Origin: Prescottella agglutinans
GTDB taxonomy: Bacteria; Actinomycetota; Actinomycetes; Mycobacteriales; Mycobacteriaceae
Length of the DNA: 64,000 nt
NCBI RefSeq assembly: GCF_004011865.1
Contig: NZ_RKLP01000005.1
Span: 62,001 to 126,000 of the forward strand
Direction of reading: 5' to 3'
Shown: positions 57,191-64,000 of the stretch, piece after piece
Layout of the letters: each line of letters opens with the position of its first letter
Position numbering within the stretch: the first letter of the stretch is position 1
Program-made: the position numbers and the translations under genes
The notes under the pieces: model-generated
What the model saw: the letters and a program-made list of their open reading frames with translations, nothing else
Database searches by the model: none
Told to the model about the DNA's origin: nothing

Positions 57191-57820
57191 ATGGATCGAA
57201 TCAGGAGATATCCCGACCTCGCCGGCACCCGGCGAACCGACCTCGACGCCGTGCTCGACGCGACGGCGGTGGGCACCCTCGCCACCGTGGACGACGGACT
57301 GCCGTGGGTGGTCCCCATGCTCTACGCCCGCGACGGCGACCGGATCGTGCTGCACGGATCGACGGGTGCCGGCGCGCTGCGGCATGTCGCGGACGGTGCT
57401 CCCGCGGCCTTCGCCGTGACGATGCTCGACGGGATCGTGGTGGCCGACACGCTCTTCGACTCGACTGCCAACTATCGATCGGCCGTCGTGCGCGGGAACC
57501 TGCGCCGGTGCGCCGGGGACGAGGCGGTGCGGGCGCTCGACCTGATGTCCGATGCCCTCGTTCCCGGCCGCAGTGCGGAGGTGCGCACCCATACGAAGAA
57601 GGAGCTGGCCGCGACCCTTGCGATGGTCCTACCCATCGAGCCGGGGTGCTGGACCGTCAAGGTGCGCGACGCGCCGCCACCCGCGCCGACGGCGGACTCC
57701 GGCGAATGGGCGGGCGTGGTGCCGCTGCACACCACGGCCCGCGATCCGATCCCCGCACCGTGGGTGCGCGCGCACGTGCCGCCGCCCGACTCCGTGCGCC
57801 GCCTCGTCGACGGTCGGTGA
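57191..57820 (+). CDS. PPOX-fold (pyridoxamine 5'-phosphate oxidase-like) flavoprotein
   Basis: A 209-residue split-barrel protein. AVGTLATVDDGLPWVVPMLYARDGDRIVLHGSTGAGALRHVADGAPAAFAVTMLDGIVVADTLFDSTANYRSAVVRG is the pattern of the NimA-like branch of the PPOX superfamily, which binds FMN or F420 and reduces small substrates. The ATG at 57191 is the likely start. It is divergent from the MocR regulator, which probably controls it, suggesting a link with vitamin B6 or amine chemistry. Confidence 0.87.
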   Translation: MDRIRRYPDLAGTRRTDLDAVLDATAVGTLATVDDGLPWVVPMLYARDGDRIVLHGSTGAGALRHVADGAPAAFAVTMLDGIVVADTLFDSTANYRSAVVRGNLRRCAGDEAVRALDLMSDALVPGRSAEVRTHTKKELAATLAMVLPIEPGCWTVKVRDAPPPAPTADSGEWAGVVPLHTTARDPIPAPWVRAHVPPPDSVRRLVDGR

Positions 57821-57923
57821 CGACGGCACCGCTCGATTCCGGCGTGCGGCGGGCACGTCACCGCGTGGTGTGTTTGGCTTGACGATGTCGATCCTGCCAC
57901 GGAACCGAGGTTGGTGAGCCGCT

Positions 57924-58625
57924 GTGACCAGCATGGACGAACGAACCGGGCACTCCGGACGCGCCGGCTCACCGCCGGCTGTCGTCGCGACGGGGCTGAC
58001 CCGCAGCGGCTCGCTCGGCCCCGTGTTCGGGCCGGTGAATCTACGCATCCCGTTCGGGGGTCTGGCGGTGGTCCAGGGATTCGCCGGGTCGGGCCGGACG
58101 TCGCTGTTGCTGACGCTGAGCGGGCGGATGAGACCGTCGTCGGGGAAGCTGAGCGTGCTGGGGCGGACCAAGCCGGCGGCGATCCGTGCCGTGTCCGCCA
58201 TCGCCGGATTCGACGGGATCGACAGCATCTCCGAGTCGGTGACGGTGCGCGACCTCATCACCGAGCAGATCCGTTGGGATGCAACGTGGTATCTGCTGAT
58301 TCGACGGGCCGGGCAGCGTGAGCTGGAGCAGGTGTGCGCGCCGGTGTTCGGCGACCGGCCGCTGCCGAAGCTCGGCGAGTACGTCAGCGATCTGGGCGAA
58401 CTCGACAACCTGCTGCTGCGGATCGCCGTCGCCAACACCCAGGTGCCGCCCCTGCTGCTGGTCGACGACCTCGAGCAGGTTCGGGAGGAACGCGACCGGG
58501 CGCTGCTCGTCGAACACCTCGCGGTGCTCGGGTCGCGGCAGACCGTGATCGCGTCCGCGGTCAACCCGCTGCCACCGAATTCGCCCGCCCACGAATTCCA
58601 TCCGCTGTCCGAAGCCGAGGTGTAG
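57924..58625 (+). CDS. Degenerate ABC-type ATP-binding protein
   Basis: A 233-residue protein with the layout of an ABC ATPase but altered motifs. Walker A is GFAGSGRTS, with Arg in place of the usual Lys. Where the LSGGQ signature belongs there is DLGELDN. Walker B reads PPLLLVDDLEQ, without the catalytic glutamate directly after the aspartate. It may bind nucleotide weakly or act structurally. The GTG start has GGTGAG six bases upstream. Its stop is two bases before the YhgE/Pip gene, so the two are made together. Confidence 0.78.
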   Translation: MTSMDERTGHSGRAGSPPAVVATGLTRSGSLGPVFGPVNLRIPFGGLAVVQGFAGSGRTSLLLTLSGRMRPSSGKLSVLGRTKPAAIRAVSAIAGFDGIDSISESVTVRDLITEQIRWDATWYLLIRRAGQRELEQVCAPVFGDRPLPKLGEYVSDLGELDNLLLRIAVANTQVPPLLLVDDLEQVREERDRALLVEHLAVLGSRQTVIASAVNPLPPNSPAHEFHPLSEAEV

Positions 58626-58627
58626 TC

Positions 58628-60520
58628 ATGCTCGCAGGGATGTCGCTCGGTACCGAACTCAAGCGATTCTCGCGCGGGCTGATGCCCCGGGTCGCGCTCG
58701 TGACCATCGTGCTGATGCCGCTGCTGTACGGCGCGCTGTACCTGTGGGCGTTCTGGGACCCGTTCGCCGCCACCGGCAAGATCCCGGTGGCCCTCGTCAA
58801 CAACGATCAGGGCACCGTGGTGGACGGCAAACCGCTCGACGCCGGCGATCAGGTGGCGCAGGGGCTGAAGGATTCCGGGGATCTCGACTTCCACGAGGTC
58901 ACCGCGTACGAGGCGTCGACCGGCGTCGCGTCCGGGCGGTACTACTTCTCGGTGACGCTGCCCGGCGACTTCAGCCGATCCGTCGCCTCCCCCACCGGAC
59001 CCGACCCCCGGAAGGCGCAGATCGTCTTCACCTACAACGACGCCAACAACTACCTCGGCACCGTCATCGGGCAGAACGCCGCGCAGCAGATCCTCAACAT
59101 CGTCGGCGCGCAGATCGGCGAGCAATCGGTCGACCAGGTGCTGCTCGGGCTCGGCGCCGCCGGGGACGGGCTACGCAAGGCCGCCGACGGCGCCGGTCAG
59201 CTCGCGGCGGGCGCGCAGGCCGCCGACGCCGGCGCGCAACAACTCGCGGGCGGATCCCGCACCCTCGCCGACGGCCTGACCACCGCGCACACCGGGTCGA
59301 CCGCGCTCGCGGACGGCACCGCCCAGCTGTCCGGGGGCATCGATACCGCCGCGGGTGGGGCGTCGGCGCTCGCCGGCGGGATGGATCAGCTCTCCGGCGC
59401 GACGGCCGCTCTCGGTGACGGCGCGGGACAGCTCAGTACCGGCGTGAACCAGCTCGTCGACCGGATCAGCGGGGCCCTCGGACCCGCGCTCGACGCCGCC
59501 ACCGTCGCCCAGCTCGGCCAGCTGCGCGACGGCGCCCAGCAACTCGCCTTCCAACTCGGCGACCCGTCGAGCCCCTACCGGTCGGGGATGACGCAGGCCG
59601 TCGCCGGTTCCGGACAGCTGCGCGACGGCCTGGCCCAGCTGCAGTCCGGCGGGCAGCAGGCCGCCTCCGGGGCCCGCGCCCTCGACGACGGACTGACCCA
59701 GTTGTCCGGTGGCAGTGAGACTCTCGCGCAGGGCTCGCAGCAGCTCGCGACGGGCATCGGCCAGCTGAAGGACGGATCCGGGGAGCTCGCCTCCCAGCTG
59801 AAGGAGGGCAGCAAGCAGGTGCCGACCTGGGACCCGCAGCAGCGCACCGCCGTCGCGCAGACCGTGTCGTCGCCGATCGCACTCGACCAGCACCACGACA
59901 ACCGCGCCAAGACGTTCGGCACCGGATTCGCGCCGTTCTTCCTGCCGCTGGCGCTGTTCGTCGGCGGCATCATCACGTGGATGCTGTTGCGGCCCATTCA
60001 GAACCGGCCGATCTCGACGGGGCTCGGGGCGCTACGGGTGGTGCTCGCCTCGTACTGGCCGGCCGCGTTGATCGCGATCGCACAGGTGCTGGTGATGTAC
60101 GTCGTGGTGCACTTCGGCGTCGGCCTGGTCCCGGTCTACGTGTTCGGCACCATCGCGTTCCTGGGTCTGGTCGGTCTCACCTACATGGCGATGATCCAGG
60201 CCTTCAACGCGATCTTCGGGCCCGCCGTCGGACGCGTCGTCACGCTCGCCTTCCTGATGCTGCAACTGGTGTCGTCCGGCGGCATCTACCCCGTTGAGAC
60301 CACCGCGAAACCGTTCCAGATCCTGCACCCGTTCGACCCGATGACCTACGCCGTCAACGGCTTACGCCAGCTGACCGTCGGCGGTATCGACTCCCGGCTG
60401 TGGGTGTCGATCGCGGTCCTGCTCGGCCTGCTGCTGGCGTCGCTGGCCGCGAGCGCGCTGTCGGTGCGCCGCGACCGGACGTGGACGCTGATGCGCCTGC
60501 ACCCGCCGATCGAGGTGTGA
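58628..60520 (+). CDS. YhgE/Pip-family membrane protein
   Basis: A 630-residue protein. One N-terminal helix (VALVTIVLMPLLYGALYLWAF) leads a domain with IPVALVNNDQGTVVDGKPLDAG, followed by a long extracytoplasmic region of repeated Q-L-x-x-G units, probably a coiled coil (about residues 180-400). Five or six C-terminal helices follow (FFLPLALFVGGIITWMLL onward), as in ABC-2-type permeases. Family members include the lactococcal phage infection protein Pip and type-VII-linked YueB. With the ATPase-like partner upstream it may form an export system. Confidence 0.88.
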   Translation: MLAGMSLGTELKRFSRGLMPRVALVTIVLMPLLYGALYLWAFWDPFAATGKIPVALVNNDQGTVVDGKPLDAGDQVAQGLKDSGDLDFHEVTAYEASTGVASGRYYFSVTLPGDFSRSVASPTGPDPRKAQIVFTYNDANNYLGTVIGQNAAQQILNIVGAQIGEQSVDQVLLGLGAAGDGLRKAADGAGQLAAGAQAADAGAQQLAGGSRTLADGLTTAHTGSTALADGTAQLSGGIDTAAGGASALAGGMDQLSGATAALGDGAGQLSTGVNQLVDRISGALGPALDAATVAQLGQLRDGAQQLAFQLGDPSSPYRSGMTQAVAGSGQLRDGLAQLQSGGQQAASGARALDDGLTQLSGGSETLAQGSQQLATGIGQLKDGSGELASQLKEGSKQVPTWDPQQRTAVAQTVSSPIALDQHHDNRAKTFGTGFAPFFLPLALFVGGIITWMLLRPIQNRPISTGLGALRVVLASYWPAALIAIAQVLVMYVVVHFGVGLVPVYVFGTIAFLGLVGLTYMAMIQAFNAIFGPAVGRVVTLAFLMLQLVSSGGIYPVETTAKPFQILHPFDPMTYAVNGLRQLTVGGIDSRLWVSIAVLLGLLLASLAASALSVRRDRTWTLMRLHPPIEV

Positions 60521-60525
60521 CGCCG

Positions 60526-62559
60526 TCAGCGCGTCGGGGTCGCCGGCGGTTCGGACGTCCCGTTCGACGGCGCCGGGGCCGACTCGTTCGACACGCACTT
60601 GACGATCGGCACCGGGTCGTAGCGGACGGTCCGGGTGTTGCGGGAGACCTGCGCGCCGGTGTCCGCGTCGGTGATGATCCGCGTGTCGCTGACCGTGAAG
60701 CCCGGTGCGCCGCCCGACGCCACGCAGTGCGGGCCGGCCGGGAGCGTGATGGTGTTCGGCGACGTCTGGTTGGACCGGTCGCCCGTCACCGACTCCACGT
60801 CGACGGTCTTGGTGCCCCAGATGCGGACGGTGATGTTGGAACTGGTGCCGATCGTCTGGATCATGACGCCGGTCTTCGACGGGTTGCGGAACTTCAGGTC
60901 GATCGCGCCTTCGAACACCGTCGCCTCGCGTGCCGCGGGGTAGCGCGAGATGTAGTAGCTGTGCTCGGTGTGCTCGACGTCCTCCATGCCCGCGAAGTAC
61001 GTGGCGTTGTAGAGGGTGGTCGCGAGCTGGCTGATGCCGCCGCCGACCGCCTTGTCGGGGCGCCCGTTGTTGATGATGCCGGACTCGACGTACCCCTCCG
61101 CCGAGCCGCGCGGACCGGTGTAACCGTTGAGCGAGAAGGTCTCTCCCGGCTTGACGATCGCACCGTCGATCTCGCTGGCCGCGAGCCGGATGTTGACGCC
61201 GGACGCGTACTCGAAACCGCCGGTGGTGTACTCGCCGATCACCTCGCGGATTCCGAGCGCGTTGGCGCCCTCGGTGGTCAACGCGGGCTCCGCAGGCTCG
61301 TAGATCGCCGGGGTGGTGCGCTCGGCGGGCGCGGCGAGCAGCGCCGGGAGTGGCTCGAGCGTCTTGGGCCACTGCACCATGTCGCCCTTGACCGACGGAA
61401 CCACCTGCGGCGAACCGCCCGACAGGCTGATCTGCGCGTCCTTGGGCTTGATCTCGGTGCTCGCCAGCTGCGGCGCCAGGATCGCGGTCGCCGCCTCGAC
61501 GTTGTACTGCGGTGACAGCCCGCCGCCGCCGTCGGGCACGAACGTCAGCACCTTGCCGACCTGGTCGCGGGGCAGCGTCGCGGCCGCGCCGTCCTTGCCG
61601 GTCACCACGACGTCGGCCGCCGCCGCGGGGGTCGCGACGTCGCGCACCGCGGCGTCGACACCGGCCTGCGTGACGGTCACGTCGACGGTGTCGACCGGCA
61701 GGGCGACGGTGGTGCCGAACGCCCACTCGTCGACGAACGTGTCCTCGGCGGCCTCCACCTCGAGGCTCTGACCCGGCAGCGGGGCGACCGGAACCACCCG
61801 GGCACCCTCGAACACGACGTTGCCCTCGCGCGGGGCCCGATCGGTCTCCTGCCGGACATCGCCCATCGCCGCGGTCAGCGCCGCGTCGTCGACGGTGGAC
61901 ACCACGCCGATCTCCTGGTCGGAGAACAGCGAGGCCAGTCGGGTGAACGGGTTGATCGGCTGCTCGCCCGCCCGCTCGACGGTGGCCTCCCAGTCGACGC
62001 CGACGCCGGCCTGCGACGGGACGATGGAGCTGTCGGTGGTGCCGGCGCGCACCGGCACCGGACGATCCACTCGCGGCCCCAGCTGGGCCCGCAGCGTCTC
62101 CTCCGCCGCGGCCGTGCTCTGGCCGCCGATGTCCACCCCGGCAACGGTGACGCCGCGCGGCACCCGATCGGCCGAGACCACCCAGTCCACCGCGTACGCG
62201 ATCACGCCGACGGCGACGACCCCGCCGGCCACGGCGGCGTACTTCACCCACCGACGCCGGGGCGCCGTATCGGCCTGCTCCGGCTCGGGCTGCGGGGTCG
62301 GCTGGGCCCCGGGCTGCGACTGCGGCGCCGGCTGGCCGGGTTCCGGCTGGGGCGGCAGCGCCGCTTCCGGCCGCGGTGCGGGCATGCGCTCCGGCGGCGT
62401 CCGGAACGCCTCGGTGGGAGCCTCGGAGGCGGTGTCCGCCCCGGCGGGAACCGATGGATCCGACGGGACCACCGGCATGATCTCGGTCGGATTCTCGTCC
62501 GGTTCCGGACCTCCCATGCGGTTTGCCTGGTCCTTGGCGCCGTCGCGCTCGTCGCTCAT
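60526..62559 (-). CDS. VanW family membrane-anchored protein
   Basis: A 677-residue protein. The cytoplasmic N-terminus is rich in Pro, Gln and Glu, followed by one helix (WVKYAAVAGGVVAVGVIAYAVDWVV). The outer part has YoaR-like putative peptidoglycan-binding domains and then the VanW domain (ETFSLNGYTGPRGSAEGYVESGIINNG, AVGGGISQLATTLYNATYFAG, EHSYYISRYP). The C-terminus continues with a G5-like region. The ATG at 62559 follows AGGAG by seven bases. A role in cell-wall modification is likely, but its chemistry is unknown. It ends five bases from the YhgE/Pip gene on the opposite strand. Confidence 0.88.
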   Translation of the reverse strand: MSDERDGAKDQANRMGGPEPDENPTEIMPVVPSDPSVPAGADTASEAPTEAFRTPPERMPAPRPEAALPPQPEPGQPAPQSQPGAQPTPQPEPEQADTAPRRRWVKYAAVAGGVVAVGVIAYAVDWVVSADRVPRGVTVAGVDIGGQSTAAAEETLRAQLGPRVDRPVPVRAGTTDSSIVPSQAGVGVDWEATVERAGEQPINPFTRLASLFSDQEIGVVSTVDDAALTAAMGDVRQETDRAPREGNVVFEGARVVPVAPLPGQSLEVEAAEDTFVDEWAFGTTVALPVDTVDVTVTQAGVDAAVRDVATPAAAADVVVTGKDGAAATLPRDQVGKVLTFVPDGGGGLSPQYNVEAATAILAPQLASTEIKPKDAQISLSGGSPQVVPSVKGDMVQWPKTLEPLPALLAAPAERTTPAIYEPAEPALTTEGANALGIREVIGEYTTGGFEYASGVNIRLAASEIDGAIVKPGETFSLNGYTGPRGSAEGYVESGIINNGRPDKAVGGGISQLATTLYNATYFAGMEDVEHTEHSYYISRYPAAREATVFEGAIDLKFRNPSKTGVMIQTIGTSSNITVRIWGTKTVDVESVTGDRSNQTSPNTITLPAGPHCVASGGAPGFTVSDTRIITDADTGAQVSRNTRTVRYDPVPIVKCVSNESAPAPSNGTSEPPATPTR

Positions 62560-62707
62560 GAAGTGGGCTCCTGCCGAATCGACACCGTGCGGGGCCGTCG
62601 TGTTGCGTATTCGTTCCCGTTCAGCGTAGTCGGGACGCTCGTAACGACCACTCGGGATTCCCGTCGGCGGCACCACATGCCGCCGCGACGGACGCGGAAA
62701 CGTAGAG

Positions 62708-62756
62708 CGGCCCCGTGTAGTTGCCAGGTCGGGGGTCAGGCAACAACACGGGGCCG
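62708..62756 (-). terminator. Hairpin terminator after the thiolase gene
   Basis: Two 18-base arms (62708-62725 and 62739-62756) pair at 17 positions, with CGGCCCCGTG at the base and a 13-base loop. It lies 80 bases past the thiolase stop and upstream of the VanW start. Confidence 0.82.
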
Positions 62757-62836
62757 ACTGGGATATCGCCCCCAGGCGAGAGGCGTTACACCACCGAGTT
62801 CCGGACGGTCCGATTCGTCCGGTTCGGCCCGGGTCG

Positions 62837-64000
62837 TCAGACCTCGACGATCGCCGTGACGCCCTGGCCGCCGGCCGCGCAGATGGAAATCAGGCCACGG
62901 CCCGACCCCTTTTCCGCCAGCATCTTCGCGAGCGAGGCGACGATCCGGCCGCCGGTGGCCGCGAACGGGTGGCCGGCCGCGAGCGACGAGCCGTTGACGT
63001 TGAGCTTGCTCCGATCGATGCTCCCCAGTGCCCCGTCCAGGCCCAGGCGCTCCTTGCAGTACTCGTCGGACTCGAACGCCTGCAGGGTCGCGAGGACGAC
63101 CGACGCGAACGCCTCGTGGATCTCGTAGAAGTCGAAGTCCTGCAGGGTGAGACCGTTGCGGGCCAGCAGGCGCGGGATCGCATACGTCGGGGCCATCAGC
63201 AGACCGTCACCGCCGTGGACGTAGTCGACGGCCGCCGTCTCCGAGTCCACCAGGTGCGCGAGCACCGGCAGATTGCGCTCGGCAGCCCACTCGTCGGTCG
63301 ACAGCAGCACCGCGGACGCGCCGTCGGTGAGCGGGGTCGAGTTGCCCGCGGTCATGGTCGCGTCGCCCAGCTTGTTGCCGAACACCGGCTTGAGCTTCGC
63401 GAGCTTCTCGACGGTGGAATCGGGACGCAGGTTGTCGTCGCGGGTCAGGCCCAGGAACGGGGTGACCAGGTCGTCGAAGAAGCCGCGGTCGTAGGCGGCG
63501 GCCATGTTGCGATGGCTCGCGGCGGCCAGCTCGTCCTGGTCCTCGCGGCGGACGCCGAACTCCTTCGCGGTGATGGCCGCGTGGTCGCCCATCGACAGAC
63601 CGGTCCGCGGCTCGCCGTTGCGCGGGATCTCGATGCCGAGCATCGACGGGCGCACCTGGCCGAGGAGCTTGACGCGGTCCGCGGTGGTCCGCGCCCGGTT
63701 CATCGACAGCAGGAACTCGCGCAGCTCGTTGTTCACCCCGATCGGGGCGTCGGAGGTGGTGTCGACGCCGCCGCCGATGCCCGCGTCGATGCGGCCGGAC
63801 GCGATGGCGTCGCCGACCGCGATGATCGACTGCAGGCCGGTGCCGCACGCCTGCTGCAGGTCGTAGGCCGGGGTGTAGGGGCTCAGCGCGCTCCCGAGCA
63901 CGCATTCGCGCATGAGGTTGAAGTCACGGCTGTGCTTGAGCACCGCACCGCCGACCACCATGCCGAGCCGCTCGCCCTGCAGGCCGAACCGGCTCACCAG
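62837..64000 (-). CDS. fadA2: Acetyl-CoA acyltransferase FadA2 (partial, N-terminus off window)
   Basis: A thiolase of beta-oxidation, cleaving 3-ketoacyl-CoA with CoA. 387 codons up to the right edge are visible and the frame stays open there (codon at 64000 is CTG), so the N-terminal part, perhaps 40-50 residues, is missing. The nucleophile Cys is in DLQQACGTGLQSI, the His in YEIHEAFAS and the second Cys in ISICAAGGQGVTAI. It matches M. tuberculosis FadA2 (Rv0243) throughout. It and the FadE5 gene (about 7 kb away) are adjacent in M. tuberculosis. A strong hairpin terminates it. Confidence 0.93.
   Translation of the reverse strand: MVSRFGLQGERLGMVVGGAVLKHSRDFNLMRECVLGSALSPYTPAYDLQQACGTGLQSIIAVGDAIASGRIDAGIGGGVDTTSDAPIGVNNELREFLLSMNRARTTADRVKLLGQVRPSMLGIEIPRNGEPRTGLSMGDHAAITAKEFGVRREDQDELAAASHRNMAAAYDRGFFDDLVTPFLGLTRDDNLRPDSTVEKLAKLKPVFGNKLGDATMTAGNSTPLTDGASAVLLSTDEWAAERNLPVLAHLVDSETAAVDYVHGGDGLLMAPTYAIPRLLARNGLTLQDFDFYEIHEAFASVVLATLQAFESDEYCKERLGLDGALGSIDRSKLNVNGSSLAAGHPFAATGGRIVASLAKMLAEKGSGRGLISICAAGGQGVTAIVEV

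Overview
The window is high-GC actinobacterial DNA. A FadE5-type acyl-CoA dehydrogenase, a FadA2-type thiolase, a WS/DGAT acyltransferase, an Rv1833c-like dehalogenase and a DUF4185 protein together point to a mycolic-acid-bearing member of the Mycobacteriales, most likely Rhodococcus or a close relative. This is inferred from family resemblance; no rRNA is present to confirm it.

Left part (1-13.2 kb, minus strand): one giant non-ribosomal peptide synthetase gene that runs off the left edge. It is open for 4416 codons from a TTG start at 13248 and reads C-A-T-C-A-T-C-A-T-C-A-T-C. The third adenylation domain has the exact textbook threonine code. A short divergent promoter with two palindromes separates it from the next block.

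13.4-26.4 kb: a surface polysaccharide locus. A plus-strand arm (DUF4012 membrane protein, Wzy/ligase-type polymerase, GT2 transferase) converges on a tightly overlapping minus-strand operon. That operon holds a phosphoglycosyl transferase, UDP-glucose dehydrogenase, two GT4 transferases, two pyruvyl transferases and a Wzx flippase. The set predicts a Wzx/Wzy-type, glucuronate-containing, pyruvylated exopolysaccharide. A 756-base leader without a gene lies upstream of the operon, followed by dcd.

27.9-45 kb: an accessory stretch that starts at tRNA-Gly(CCC) and an IS3-type transposase scrap. It holds mostly small single genes: DUF2510, an orphan Imm21 immunity protein, a catalytically dead-looking hydrolase, a dehalogenase with a divergent TetR gene and two matching operators, HsmA, DUF2199, two copies of one small acidic protein family (one frameshifted), two related secreted proteins, HEAT and ankyrin proteins, exported peptidases and a DJ-1/PfpI protein. 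Several belong to families seen as immunity proteins of polymorphic toxins, but no toxin is visible.

45.5-64 kb: core-like genes: small conserved proteins, WS/DGAT, HNH nuclease, aldo/keto reductase, FabH, DUF4185 protein, SnoaL-like protein, methyltransferase, FadE5 with a direct-repeat promoter, MocR regulator divergent from a PPOX-fold protein, a degenerate ABC ATPase coupled to a YhgE/Pip membrane protein, a VanW protein, and the FadA2 thiolase cut by the right edge. Strong hairpin terminators close many of these units.
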